DNA from: Gnetum montanum
Lineage: Eukaryota > Streptophyta > Gnetopsida > Gnetales > Gnetaceae
Direction of reading: 5' to 3'
Assembly: GCA_015680685.1 (NCBI GenBank)
Contig: MNCI01030556.1
Location: 1-41,673, forward strand
Length of the DNA stretch: 41,673 nt
Position 1 is the stretch's first letter, and each line of letters begins with the position of its first letter. Below, in pieces: positions 24,256 to 35,569 of the stretch. The position numbers were made by a program, and so were the translations under genes. The notes under the pieces are model-generated. The model was given only the letters and a program-made list of their open reading frames with translations. It was not told where the DNA came from and did not search any database.

Positions 24256-24823
24256 TGTATCGTCTGAAATCGTCGATGCAAGGTTGGAATGAAACAAACA
24301 CCGGGAGATCCTTAGAAGAAATACAGAAGACCCTACCTTCGCTTGAGGGCAAGCTAGAATGGATGAAGGTAGAGTGCCTCGAATGGTCTACGCATGGATC
24401 AAATGAGAACTTCCCCAACGTACACACTTTGCAATGTGTTGGGTTATACGTAAAAGATGCACATTAAACGTAAACCGTAATCGTAAACAGGCACAATAAC
24501 GTAAATCGGAATGTAAACATAAACTGGAAAAAAAATAAAACTATAGTAAATCTAGGAAAAATGTAAATTTTTTTGTATTGAAAAATGATTACAATGTGCA
24601 CCGATCGGAATGTAGTTGTGGATTGATCATAAGGCAGACGTTTAGCCCCGGTGGATGATGATGGGTGTTGGAAGATGCAGGTTTTGGGTTGCAGGGAAAT
24701 GTAGTGTCCAAGTCTAATGCCTAGCATACAGAGGTTGATGCCCAGATCTGCTAAGTATCCCAGATTCAATTTTTTTGTCTATTTGTAAAAATTGCCAACC
24801 TTGATTTGGTGAAAAATCGAGGT

Positions 24824-24830
24824 TTTTATA
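24824..24830 (-). promoter_or_regulatory. TATA box of the E6 LTR
   Basis: Minus-strand TATAAAA in the context CTTATAAAAACC, aligned with TATAAAAACC in the E5 LTR at 29,858. Transcription would start about 30 bases further along the minus strand, near 24,795. Confidence 0.6.
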
Positions 24831-25142
24831 AGATCTTAGGCATTAGATTCAGATCTGGAATGAGATGAGTGGCTGTGAGGTGAGAAAAATTTGGATCAAG
24901 AGACAGGTGGATATGTTACAACTGTACAGCGTGCAGCGTACACGCTGGCGTATGAACACCCAGCATATAGGCTTGGAATGCTCAAAAAACTTAAAATTTA
25001 CTAAAGAATTTGTATGTTACAATAAGAATGATATCTTTGGCTTCTGGATCCATGCTCTAGCCTACTTTTCTTGGCCTTATCGTGTCTTGAAATGCTCTGG
25101 TGTGTGTTGGCATCTGTGTACAACGTTCAATGTATAAGATTG

Positions 25143-26170
25143 GGCGTCTAGCATGTGTATGTTGGCATATACGCTGGTGTATATGCTCCATATGCTCGCC
25201 AACGTATGGACCATAAATGATGCATTTTGGACCAAAGTTTAACCTCCAAAGCTAATTTTGACTATAGATATGAATGGCTCATGTCCTATGGGTGTTGTAT
25301 GTCAAATTTTAGCTAATTTTTCCCTAATTTGATGCTGGTTTGGAGGACTTTGTGGGGTTGATGCTGGGCTATACGCTGGCCAGCGTCAACCTCAGCGTAC
25401 ACCTCATGAACTACCATGTTGGATGTCTAACTCTATACACTGGTGCTTGTACCTTGATTCCTGAGCACTGCTAATCCTCTAGGATGTTCAGATGCCAATT
25501 TTGACTTCATTTTAATGTAGTTTCGGGCCTATTTTGGTGGTCTACGCTAAGCTATATGTTGGCCAGTGTATACCAAGGTGTGCTCAGTGTAAACAGGTAA
25601 AAATGGCTCGTTGGAAGCCCAAAACTGAATATTCTGAGGCTTGTGACCTTGTATGATTATTTCCCATGTCCTGAGGATCAATTCTAGGTTGAAAACTTGC
25701 CCAAAAGTGCCTGATTTTCCCCATTCATGTGGTGTACGCTGGGCTATACGCTGGCCAGCGTATAGCAAGGTGTACCCAGGGTATACACATGAAAATGCAT
25801 CATTTCGAGGTTAAAAATTGATCTTCAGGAGCTAGTGATGATGTTCAATAGTTTTCCTACCTCCAGGAGCTGATTTGATGTGAAAATATTGCTCTGTGAT
25901 GCTTGTTTTGGGCCCTTTTGATGGTATACGCTAGGCTATACGTTGGCCAACGTATACCAAGGTGTGCCCAGCATATACACATGAAATTGCATCATTTAGG
26001 ACCCAAAAATTTTATTTTCAGGAGGCCAGGAGCTACTAGGGACCTTGGGGAAGGTCATGAGGGGTCCAGATGCTTAATTCTTGCATGTTTTGACTCATTT
26101 TTAGGGCCCAAAAGTTGCCATACGTTGGTCTGTATGCTAGCCAGCATATAGCCCAGCGTGAACAGAGTAA
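25143..26170. repeat. U3 array: ~190-bp units with palindromes
   Basis: Six degenerate units are centred near 25,165, 25,365, 25,555, 25,755, 25,940 and 26,130, spaced about 185-200 bases. Each carries a palindromic core related to TATACGCTGGCCAGCGTATA (perfect at 25,745-25,764) followed by an AAGGTGTRCCCAGCGTATAC-like stretch and a conserved GAAAWTGCATCATTT segment in several copies. The array occupies the E6 U3. Confidence 0.75.
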
Positions 26171-26386
26171 ACTTGGTCGAAACTGAGTATTTTAAATCCA
26201 AAACTTGAAATTCCTAATGCTAGATGCTGGTGTAGTCACTTGTGTGTCCTAGGGAAATTTTTCATTTTCAATTATGCTCCATTCGATGCTATTTTGATTC
26301 TCTGGAACTTGGTCATGTTAGGGATCATCATGACTTAGATTTATTTTCTGTCTGAAACTGCTAGTCAAAATTTTGTGATGTTTTCA

Positions 26387-26406
26387 TTGGTTCCTCTTTA
26401 TTTATT
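26387..26406 (-). promoter_or_regulatory. Probable polypurine tract of E6
   Basis: Minus strand AATAAATAAAGAGGAACCAA sits directly before the 3' LTR start TGAAAAC. Only U-poor, purine-rich composition and position support it. Confidence 0.45.
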
Positions 26407-27480
26407 CCTGGAGGAATTGACCTAAGAGGCATCGAAAAAGAAGTACAAAACACCGCAAGCAACCCGATAGTCAACATTGTCCTTAGGCACTTGGCCAAAT
26501 GTCGTTGCACCGTTTTCAAAGTACATGGGAGTAGGCAATAAGGTTTTGAGATGGGTAGGGAGGATGTTTGCAACTGTGGGATTGGGAATTGATCAAGGGA
26601 TTGTGCAGGTGTGGGAGAGGAGTCTTCATCTGTGCTAACGACTCATGGGAGTATTTGGTAGACTTGGAACCACGCATGAGGTGTGCGTCCTTTAGAGGAA
26701 CAAGACTTTCATATCAGGTTTAAGAGAACTTGTTGTCATAACCAAAGCCACGTGATGAGGTGATGCGTTCTTTGTAGAAACAGGACCCTTGTTGAGTGTC
26801 TAAGGGAACCCATTTTCTAACAGCCAAAGCCACGCAGTGAGGTGAAACATAATGGTATGAGACATAAATAGTTCTTTCCAAGACAACTGCCTTCCTGCCT
26901 AGGGCTTGTATGGGAAGTGCCAAGGGTCTTGTGGTTCATTTTTCTCTTTTCTCTTTGATCTTTTTTTTTGTGTGCAAGAGCTTTCTTTAAATTTTGCACT
27001 TATGCTCATGTGTCATGTTTTGTTTTGCAATTTCTTGAGAGTGTCGCAGCATGCAATAATATGCTCAAGGTTTTGGGGTGTACTGGGTGTATCTGGGAAC
27101 TGTAACATGGTAAGAAAGGGAATGAGAGTGTTGGGGAAATGGACAATGTATCGAGAACTGGGAATGTACTTTTGAACAGATTGAGTAACCTGGTTGCGTG
27201 CATCAGAAACAATGTGGCACCTTTTCATCGTGATGAAGTGTATCCATGTACGAGCACCATTGGGTGTCATCCTGCAAACACAAATCCAAGAAGACAAGAA
27301 AATCACAAGTGAATGGGTTAGTGAACACTTTAGACATGAATGTGGCCAATGCAAATGGAGGCACCATGTGAAACTTAAGCCAAACAAAATGAGCAGCAAC
27401 AGTGTTGTCAGAGCTCATGTGATGAATGATGCAGCAGGGGTTAATGCAAACATGTCATGAATTACAGCAGTAGATGAATG
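26407..27480 (-). other. 3' region of E6 between integrase and LTR; possible spliced ORF remnant
   Basis: The longest minus-strand frame is 27,399-27,013 (128 codons). A good acceptor-like site (TTTGTGTTTGCAG, ending at 27,271) occurs inside it and would start an exon with a MTPNGARTWIHF-like stretch ending at a TAA near 27,013. I recognise no family. Tat-lineage elements often carry an additional ORF downstream of pol, which makes such an ORF plausible here. Overlapping plus-strand frames (26,906-27,175 and 27,194-27,460) cannot be excluded as an antisense ORF, but nothing supports them. Confidence 0.3.
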
Positions 27481-27494
27481 TGCCAGAGATGATC

Positions 27495-27862
27495 TTGTCA
27501 GTTTATAGTCTTAGTGGACTGTCATGGGTTAGTTTTACATCATAACCCATTGGACGCTGCCAGTTTATCGTTGTAGCGGATGGTGTGATGCTAGTTTATA
27601 GTCGTGGTAGACTAGGAAGAGGCAAGCTAGTTTATAGTCTTAGAGGACTCTGGTGAATGACACTGTGGTAGTTTAATGTCATACCGGATGCTCTGTGGTA
27701 TCAGTTTTAGGTCATGATGCCAAGACCACTACGTGGTGTTAGTTTTGAGTCATAACCTAGGACATTTAGTGGTATCAGTTTAACATCATGATGCCAAGAT
27801 GATAGTGTGCATTATGAGTGTGACCAGTGATGTCAGTTTACTGTCATGACGCCAGAACGATT
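27495..27862. repeat. Minisatellite in E6 3' region (AGTTTA..GTCAT units)
   Basis: About nine degenerate units of 35-60 bases share the core (C/T)AGTTTAnnGTCATnnn, for example CAGTTTATAGTCTTAGTGGA and CAGTTTACTGTCATGACGCC. Read on the minus strand the core is ATGAC..TAAACT, which is the same vocabulary as the repeats at 34,976-35,180 and 40,756-40,995 in E5. Confidence 0.6.
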
Positions 27863-27924
27863 GCATACTTGAGTGATTTCAAATGTAGAACAGCTCAAGG
27901 TACAAATGATTCGTTGGATGTGCA

Positions 27925-28973
27925 AGCTCGTTTCCGTCCATGTCTACTAGTTTGAACACTCCATTATCTTATGCTTTTGTGATCAAGTAAGGCCCTTCCC
28001 AGTTGGCGGAGAATTTTTTTAGGTGTTCATGGACCACCTTAAGTACAAGGTCACCTTCTTTGATCAGGAACTTGTGAATGTTGTTCTAATGGCACCATCA
28101 TTGTTGCTCCTAGTACTACTTGATTTGATCTAATGCATGTGTGTGTTCCTTCTCCATTGAATCCAGGTCAACAATGTGCAAGTCATTATTTTGACCTTTA
28201 TTGAGGAGTCCAAAGAGTGTGATCCTCAAGGATGGTACTTGCAACTTCAAAGGTAAAACAGCTTCTGAATCATAAACAAGACTATATTGTGTTTTACCTA
28301 TGGATGTCCTATGCGTCATTCTATATGCCCATAGCACATAAACTAGCTACTCGTGCCATCTTCGTTTGCTCTGATGAAGCATTTTCTTGAGCACCATGAT
28401 GATAGTTTTATTTGTGGCTTCTGCTTGTCCATTTCTTTGAGGATAAAATGGAGATGAGAACGAATGTTTAATTCCTAGGCTGTAGCAAAAGGTTTTTTTT
28501 TCAACACTGTTGATTTGTGGCCCGTTGTCAGTAATGATGACCATTGGGATGCCAAAACGGGTCACAATGTTTTCAAGGATAAAGTTGCATACTTTTTTTG
28601 ATGTGGTCTTACTAAGAGGAATAGCTTCTACCCATTTCATGAAGTATTCATTCGCGGTTATGATGAAGCTATGCCCTGCCAGAGATGGGGGAGTTATTGG
28701 TCCAATGATGTCTAACCCCCACTTCTGGAAAGGCCATGTGATTTGAGCCGTATGCAACTCATTGGGTGGAACATGTATAAGATTACCATGCTTTTGACAT
28801 GTATTGCACGTTTTGACCTTGGAGAAACAGTCATACTCCATGTGTGTCCAATAGTACCCTAAACGTCTTATTTTGGTTGCCATTGCTTTGGGCGCTATGT
28901 GCCCTTTGCAAAGTCCCTCATGAACTAGCTCCACGATAGTTTGGGCATCGATGCTACTAACGCATACCAGCAA
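27925..28973 (-). pseudogene. E6 integrase (Tat/Ogre-like), 5' truncated by E5
   Basis: Minus strand, one long frame from 28,973 to 28,347, then 28,337 to 28,116, then a further stretch. It reads the zinc-binding GHIAPKAMATKIRRLGYYW followed by CNTCQKHG, and the catalytic core GLDIIGPI (Asp), ITDNGPQ (Asp) and NGQAEATNKTI (Glu, about 35 residues after the second Asp). The C-terminal domain includes GDLVLKVV, FSANWEGPY and NGVFKLVDMDG (28,060-27,930), the GPY/F-type module. The D-D-35-E triad is intact, with about six stops, mostly in the C-terminal part. The upstream RT is missing because E5 begins at 28,974, in the middle of the frame. Confidence 0.88.
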
Positions 28974-29199
28974 TGAAACATTACAAAATTTTTAGCATAA
29001 TACTTCTCCAACAAGAATCGAGCTAAGTTATGACGCTCCCCAGCATGACTAAAGCTTGAGGGCCCCATAGATAGCTTCGAGTAGAGTCAAACTCAACAAG
29101 AAGCAGTTCCTTGGGACCCGTAGACGACCATGATGACATCTGGTATCAAAAGTGGCAACATCGGAGCATAAGATACTTAGTTCTCACTAAGTATGCAGT

Positions 29200-29345
29200 A
29201 TGCAGTGTACACGCCCAGCATACATTCCCAGCGTATATGGCCAGCATATATAGCCAGCGTACATTCCCAGCGTATACGCCTAGTGTATATGCACATCGTA
29301 CATGCTTGACGTACACACCTCACATATACGCTTGGCATGTATGAT
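29200..29345. repeat. Short-period CAGCGTAYA array in the E5 U3
   Basis: About eight copies of a 14-20 base unit of the form CCCAGCGTAYAnnn (for example CCCAGCGTATATGG, CCAGCGTACATT, CCCAGCGTATACGCC), with a second cluster at 29,480-29,565. The core is half of the palindrome seen in the E6 U3. Confidence 0.7.
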
Positions 29346-29857
29346 TGATGTGTATGTCCAACATGCAATCCCAAAGACAACATGGAGACCGCACTTCAGA
29401 GCAAGATCCTGTACAAAGCATCAACTCATAGGAACAAAGCAATTATCAGGTGTCATCATGGGCTCTAGAAAGATGAATCAGCGTGTACGCTCAACGTGTA
29501 CACCCAGCATGTACAATGTGTACACCCAGCGTATACACCCAGCATGCACAACGCATACCAATCAAAGCTCTCCAGAGTCATGTCAGATCAAGGCCAACCA
29601 TGCTAAACATCCACCATCAACATTCTCGTGACATCCAAATTCAAATCCGAAGGTTGAATGACTTCTATTTGTTTTGATCAAGTCTGTACATCGAGGTCAT
29701 ACGCTGAGAGTGTATACGCCGGAGTACAGCATGCCGTACACTTGTAAAATTTCATTCTTTCACACTCGGTCAATGTGCCACATGTCACCCGACCTGAGAG
29801 TCCAGCACTCCATAGCCAATCATCCCCTTTCATACCTGAGTCTAACGTCTAAACTTG

Positions 29858-29865
29858 TATAAAAA
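29858..29865 (+). promoter_or_regulatory. TATA box of the E5 LTR
   Basis: TATAAAAA in the context CTTGTATAAAAACCCC, aligned with the E6 box. The predicted RNA start is about 30 bases downstream (near 29,890), giving R plus U5 of roughly 550 bases. Confidence 0.65.
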
Positions 29866-30442
29866 CCCCAATTTTTCACTAGACCGCGGTTGGCAATTTT
29901 GGAGAAAACTAGAGACAAAAAAAAGAAGGAGAGACACGGAGAAACCAGTGCAAGACACTATATGCTAAACCTAAACCCTGCAAGCTGAGCATACAAGCTT
30001 CACGTTGTGCCTGCAGGTCAAACCATCACACCATCATCCCTCTGCACCCACCGGGGCTCTTCGTCTACCTTGTGTCAGATCCACAACTGCATTCAGACTG
30101 GTGCATTGTAATTTCTATTCTACAATAATATTGCCACATTTCTTTTGGTAAGATTTGTTACAGTTTTTCATTTATTATTGTATGCTTATTGTTTACCTTC
30201 CTATACGTTTACGCTCCATTCGACATTAGTTACGCCATTTACGTATAACCCAGCGTACAATATAACAATGTACGTTCGGGTAAATCCTTGTCTGATCCGT
30301 GTGCGGACCACTCAAGGTACTCTACCTTCGTTAATTCCAACTGGTCCTCAAGCGAAGGTAGGGTCTTCTACGCTTGTCCGGAGATCTCCTAGTTTCTATT
30401 TCCTTCCAGATGGAAATCGATGATTTCGGACAGTACAAAAAA

Positions 30443-30459
30443 TGGCGCTAGAAGGAGGG
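30443..30459 (+). promoter_or_regulatory. Primer-binding site of E5
   Basis: TGGCGCTAGAAGGAGGG, beginning with the TGG that pairs with the tRNA CCA end, five bases after the LTR. This differs from the Athila-type site of E4, which agrees with E5 and E6 belonging to a separate lineage. I do not assign the tRNA. Confidence 0.7.
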
Positions 30460-30589
30460 CTCCAAACTGTTTAAATTTACTTTAATATTGGACCCTGATC
30501 TTCTCAGATTCACATCGCATCAACACCAAACCCAGCTCTGAAATTCCCAAATCTACACCCCGTTTTACAGAATTTTCAGCGTCTACATG

Positions 30590-30980
30590 CTGCTCAGTCT
30601 ACGTTATACGCTATAGACTCTCTGTCTATGCTGCTCAGTATACCTGTACGCTGTACGCTGTAGACTCTCTGTCTACGCTACTCAGTATACCTGTACACTA
30701 TAGACTTTGTCTACGCTGCTCAATATACCTGTACATTGTACACTGTAGACTCTTTGTCTACACTACTCAGTATACCTGTACGCTGTATGTTGTAGACTCT
30801 CTATCTACGCCGCTCAGTATACCTGTACATTGTACGTTGTAGACTCTCTATCTACGCTGCTGAGTATACCTGTATGTTGTACGTTGTAGACTCTCTCTAC
30901 ACTACTCAGTATACTTGTACGTTGTACACTATAGACTCTGTCTATGCTACTCAGTATACCTGTATGTTGTCTTTATACGC
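30590..30980. repeat. Leader minisatellite of E5, 38-48-bp units
   Basis: About eight or nine units of the form CTGCTCAGTATACCTGTACG..GTAGACTCTCTGTCTACG. Units start at 30,590, 30,631, 30,678, 30,716 and onward. Each holds an imperfect inverted repeat (GTAGACTCTCTGTCTAC) able to form a small hairpin in the 5' leader of element RNA. It sits between the PBS and gag. Confidence 0.85.
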
Positions 30981-31303
30981 TGGTCGTTGGAGCCTATATG
31001 CTGAGATCCAGTCCATATGTTGTACGCTGCAAACTTAGGCGTATGCTTTGATAAGTATACCAGTTTCATATCCCTGCTGTTGTGCTATATTCACAACCAT
31101 TCATCATGAACACTACGAACCCCAACGCTTCCACCAAGCCCATCACAGACATCGTAGGCACCATGGCCATTCAAAAACTCGTAGTACAATCCATTGCGGG
31201 GCCTCACTGGTCTCTCATATTGCAAGGGAGGAATCCATCGTTTAAAATTATAACTTAGGAGCAATACAATTTCATATGCGTAAAAATACAAGCCGGCCTA
31301 GTC

Positions 31304-33655
31304 ATGGATCAAACCGAAATGGAGGTCAAGAGACAATACGAACTCTTCCATAGGAGAGGACATGAGTTCATCCCTTCCCCGTATGATATCATCCTTCCCC
31401 TAGAGCATTATTCTGAACTCATCTTACAACTCCTCCTACAGAGGAGCCAGTCTCTAGACCAGTCTGTGGCAAATCCTCAATTGGAAGAGGAGGATGACTT
31501 CGCAGCACAATCCGAGCATGAAGATTCGTACCATATCCTTAGCCCACAAACCTATACAAACCTATTATTTCAAATCACCCAAGCACAGATACCTCAACAA
31601 GAATCATCCACGCTTATCGATATCCCTCCTATAACTTATGCGCAACTCAACACACTTCCCCTTGCCATTCCCCCTATTGCAACAGTATCTCCATTCTCGC
31701 AAATACAACCTCCTCAAAATAATGTAGGAGTAACCTTCTTGCCCCGAGTGATCGGGATGCCACATGTGATACTAGCTTCTACATTCTCTCACTATATACC
31801 GCAGATCCAAACCCAAGGAGCATCCTTTACAACCGTAACTCAACAAGTTCAGGGTGTCCCTACACAAAGCGTGACCAGGCAATGGGCAGCAATCGGTGCT
31901 CAACCGCATCAACCCCCTCAATATAACATACCGCCTCACATAATTCCACCAGCTAACATCCCTCAAGGACAACCACAACAACAACAACAACCCCTTACCT
32001 ACAATATGCCACCCCTAGTGCCACCCACCACAAATATTTTGCAAGTGCAGCCTCCAACCACACAACGTTCTTCTTTCTAGCCCACTGTCCAACAATCTAA
32101 CCTATATACTGTACAACATCCTCAACTTACTATCTCACCTAGTGCCCAAGACTGGGCTGATGCCAAAAAGCTAATGCAGGAGCAAACTGACGAGGTCAAA
32201 CACCTCAAAACAGCCATCGATGGAGAGATTAAAGTAGTGGACTTCAATCACAATGACTCTATTAGCTCTTCTGTTCCACCCCTAACACTACCCAAGGATG
32301 TATCCTTACCCACGCTGACTAAATACAATGGGGAGATAGACCCCAACGCTCACCTCAAAAAATTTAGACTAGAATGCATGCTACTTCAGGCATGGCCACA
32401 CGCCATTCTACGAGTATTCCCCATGTCCCTCACAGGGAGAGCACTTGATTGGTATCAGGCCTTGCCACAAAACTCAATATCTTCTCTAGAAGATTTGTTA
32501 CACCAATTCGTTACCAGGTTTAAGTATAACTTGAAACCTGAAGCAACACTTGACAACCTCATACAAGTCAAACAAGCACCTCTTGAACCTATCCAAAAAT
32601 TCATCCAACAGTGGAGTGTTGTCCTCAATGAGCTCCACAAGCCGATCCTAGAGACCTATCTCCTCACCATCCTAAAAGGGGCTGTCAACGATTTTGTCAA
32701 ATCCAAACTATATTATCTCAATGCATGCACTCTAAGTCAAGCGTTTGTACAAATCAACATAGAGGAGGCAACCCAAAACAGCCACGATCTTGCATATTCA
32801 GCCTTTAAGAATCAACATAGTAAGAAAGGTAAAGAAAAGGTTAAAACAACTATAGTGGCAGTAGCAGAAACACAATAAGCGAATGTGGGACAACAAAGCA
32901 AACTGCCTGTTGCCCCTGCTAATTATGCTAAACTTGCTCTTGCAATGGCACCCGAATCATCTGCATCACAAAACCCAACACTCGGTCGTACGAAAAACTT
33001 CGAGAGGAAGGACCCCTCTCAATACACGCCATTACCCATGAAGCCATCGCAACTATTCGACCAACTCTTGAAGGCTGGATTGATGAAACATAAATAGTTG
33101 TCCCCTGCAGCGATCCAAAGGCATGATCGGTTCTGTCAATTGGTTCAGAACCTAAGCCTAGCAAAGCCAGATGAGCCCCCAGTGCCAAAAGGCTTCAAAA
33201 TGGACCGTTTTTGTGATTATCATCAATGTAATGGGCATGGAACTAATTATTGTTTCACCCTAAAACAAGATATCCAACGGATGATCGATGGAGGTCAAAT
33301 CACTTTTGATGAAGCCAACCCAGTCCAACCACAAAACTAGGCCATGGGTGTATATAAATATCCTCTAAATACTAAAGAAGCACCATATGTAATTAACACC
33401 ATCTACTTCGATAATGAACCGAAAACACCTAAAGTTAACACCGTCCATTCCAATCACAAGCAGCAAATGCCTAAGAAACCATTTGTAGTGCATATTCCTC
33501 CCACTATACAAACATATGTGCCTCAACCATCATACTCCCTACAGAAACCCTATGTCATCCGAATACCCCCCACCATAGCAACTTCTATCACACCAACACG
33601 TGAAAAACCATACGTGAAAAATGAACTGTACTCCCACGCCACACATGAGAACGCC
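31304..33655 (+). pseudogene. E5 gag (Tat/Ogre-like)
   Basis: The ATG at 31,304 opens a frame that runs to about 33,655, broken only by four stops (32,078 TAG, 32,876 TAA, 33,095 TAG, 33,338 TAG), each one C-to-T change from a Gln codon. Order: an N-terminal charged segment (YELFHRRGHEF), a Pro/Gln-rich linker (31,570-32,100), the retrotransposon Gag capsid domain (LTGRALDWYQALP, LLHQFVTRFKYNL, PIQKFIQQW; 32,430-32,620), a Lys-rich patch, then a zinc-binding CDYH.C.GHGTNYC stretch (33,213-33,255) of the type found in plant Tat-lineage gags, and a Pro-rich tail. The capsid would assemble RNA-containing particles. The reading frame is far better kept than in E1, E2 and E4, so E5 is younger, in agreement with nesting. 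Confidence 0.88.
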
Positions 33656-34975
33656 TGGTAGACAGGCTTACTCGGGAACGCTTGGAGAAGGAACGCCAAC
33701 AACTAGCCTTAGGACCTCCCAAACCTACCCCGCTAAATGCAATACCCATGACATCACCTAACAATAAATCAAACACACGCTATGAGGGTGAATCATCCGG
33801 AAGACATGACACATCTAGATCCACGGCTGCGGATAAAAATGATAAACCAACTACGCATGAGATAAAACTGTTAGGCCTGATGGACCAAATAACTACCAAC
33901 AAACATACACCCAATAGTAGAGATTTAGCAATAGCTCTAACATAGGTCACGTAGGCACTTAAACAAAAAAACATCTCATTAAGACTATATGACCTGGTGT
34001 TAACCTCTCAAACCCATTGTGAAGCTCTAGTGCGCATGTTGACATCCATCCCAGTAAACGAAGAGTTGCCTCCAAATGAACCTTCAATTCATGTGATCAT
34101 GTATTCACCTTAAGGATCAACTCCTAAGCCACTAGGTTTCCACAATGACAACATCAAAATGGATGAGAAAACGGGAGAAGTGACAACCACACCTATGTTC
34201 ATAATGATACGAATAAATCAATTCAAGATACATAGAGTGCATGTAGATGATGGAGCCACTACAAATGTAGTACCCTATCCCATCGTTGAACAATTAGAAC
34301 TAACGGAACTAATTAGACCAACTGCCACCACGTGTTTGAAGTCGTTCAGTGGATCACGCGTAATAGTCAAAGGCACCGTGAATGTGGACTTTATAGCAGG
34401 GGATCAATTCCCCTCATCTGCCGACTTTGTGGTCATTGATGAAATGCCAGGGTTCAATTTAATATTGGGAAGGCCCTGGTTAGCCCAACTGAAAGCAATC
34501 TCTTCCCCCATACACCAAGAGATTCACCTACCTTACGAAGGCAACGAAATCATTATACACGGGGAGGCTGCTACACCTACCATTTCATGACATACAAATA
34601 CAGACCAGGGCTCATAGGTTAAGCTCAAAGATCCTAAACAAGATGATACAAATAAACAACAAAAATGCACGCAACCAGTAAGCAATAATCTATTAAACAC
34701 AAAGAACAACTTACCCAACATAGAAATACCCAGGCCTGAAATTGTACATATACAACCTCACCTAGAAACTACAACAAATGTAGAAACTACAGTACATGCA
34801 GAAACACCAGAAAGCACGAACATGGGAACTATTCCATCAGACATCCCTTGGGCCGAATTACCATTCAACGTGATCAGTGAAGGAGACGCTGAATATAGAA
34901 TCATACCTATTAACGCTACTCCTAATGTTAAAATGAAGAAAGTTAAAAAATTATTGAACCAATAAACGACATACA
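33655..34975 (+). pseudogene. E5 aspartic protease and linker (Tat/Ogre-like)
   Basis: In the frame one step from gag, the sequence reads RLTRERLEKERQQLALGPPKP after 33,655, then a spacer, the protease with VHVDDGATTNVVPYPIV (34,239-34,289; catalytic Asp in DDGA where DSG or DGG is usual), and FNLILGRPWLAQLKAI (34,453-34,500) with HQEIHLPYEG. It continues as an acidic linker (AELPFNVISEGDAEYRI) to the stop at 34,963. Three stops upstream of the catalytic site (33,943, 33,952, 34,111) are again TAG or TAA. RT does not follow; an interval of 6 kb intervenes. The frame change relative to gag may be a mutation or a built-in shift. Confidence 0.82.
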
Positions 34976-35180
34976 AGTCTGAAATGACGTTAAACTACAT
35001 TCACAGTCCGGAACAATGTTAAACTATCATGTCTACAATGACATAAAACTAGCCATGATCAGAAATGGTCGATCTACCAAGAAATCCACCCATGTCACTT
35101 GAAACTTCCCTTGTTTACGCATGGCCCGAAATGGCCTTAAACTAGTGCATGTGGCCTGAAATGGCCTTAAACTAGACCAC
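34976..35180. repeat. Minisatellite 3' of the antisense gene (GAAATGGCCTTAAACTA units)
   Basis: Five or so degenerate units of 25-31 bases. The clearest are CCCGAAATGGCCTTAAACTA and CCTGAAATGGCCTTAAACTA (35,127-35,172). Earlier ones read CTGAAATGACGTTAAACTA and ACAATGACATAAAACTA. The core is the same as in the 30-bp array at 40,756-40,995 on the other side of the antisense gene. Confidence 0.75.
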
Positions 35181-35569
35181 CTACCTACACTTTTTTTTTC
35201 TCGCAAATTCCAGTTCATTGTTCGAATTTATGCTTACATTGTCGTGTTATCAATAATAGTCTTTGCAATTATCCTTCTCTTATCCTTCACTAATAATTAC
35301 ATTCCTACTTACATTCCCACTTCGTGCATTACACTTAAACTACAAAACAAACCAAAACATTTTACATTGCCACGTCGTGTTTACATTTAAACTCAAAATT
35401 CACAACAAAAAAATATATATGTAGAAATATATATATACATGTAGTGATATACAGTTAGAAAAGTACAATAGTCAACTGATTCTATTCATTTGTGCAATAC
35501 AACTCAAAGAAAAACATTCAATTTATGATTCATGTAAAAATATGAGCCAGGATAATTTCAAAGTCAAAA
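35181..35569. other. Spacer between minisatellite and antisense gene 3' end
   Basis: No gene seen. A pyrimidine run (TTTTTTTTTCTCGC, 35,191-35,204) and short AT microsatellites (35,412-35,440). It would hold the 3' untranslated region of the antisense gene on the minus strand; no canonical AATAAA is visible there. Confidence 0.4.

Larger units (their letters stand above)
24256..26386 (-). mobile_element. 3' LTR of E6, Tat/Ogre-like (minus), 2.1 kb
   Basis: Read on the minus strand it starts TGAAAACATCACAAAATTTT (26,386) and ends at 24,256 with ...GATACA. Both ends and the R/U5 region match the E5 LTR: AAGCGAAGGTAGGGTCTTCT is identical in the two, and TATAAAAACC, GGTTGGCAATTTT and CAAATT/CAATTTTTCAC stand in the same order. 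It is about 670 bases longer than the E5 LTR because its U3 holds more copies of a ~190-base unit. The left edge abuts E4 protease/linker sequence, as expected for insertion into E4. ORFs in this stretch are products of the repeats. Confidence 0.8.
28974..30437 (+). mobile_element. 5' LTR of E5, Tat/Ogre-like (plus), 1.46 kb
   Basis: Starts TGAAACATTACAAAATTTTT and ends ...GACAGTACA, five bases before the PBS. Aligned to the E6 LTR at both ends and around the TATA box. U3 (28,974-29,857) contains short arrays of CCAGCGTAYA-type motifs (29,200-29,345 and 29,480-29,565). The R/U5 part includes the TTGGCAATTTTGGAG stretch and the AAGCGAAGGTAGGGTCTTCT block identical to E6. The upstream flank is E6 integrase, so E5 inserted into E6. 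The matching 3' LTR should lie beyond the window. ORFs at 29,111-29,862 and 30,145-30,423 lie inside the LTR and are not genes. Confidence 0.82.

Noticed and set aside
28510-28746. 78-codon plus-strand ORF
   Set aside because: Shadow of the E6 integrase core, which is unmistakable on the minus strand.
34159-34590. Protease as an independent cellular aspartic protease
   Set aside because: Its LGRPWL and HQEI..P motifs and its place after a retroelement gag make it part of E5.
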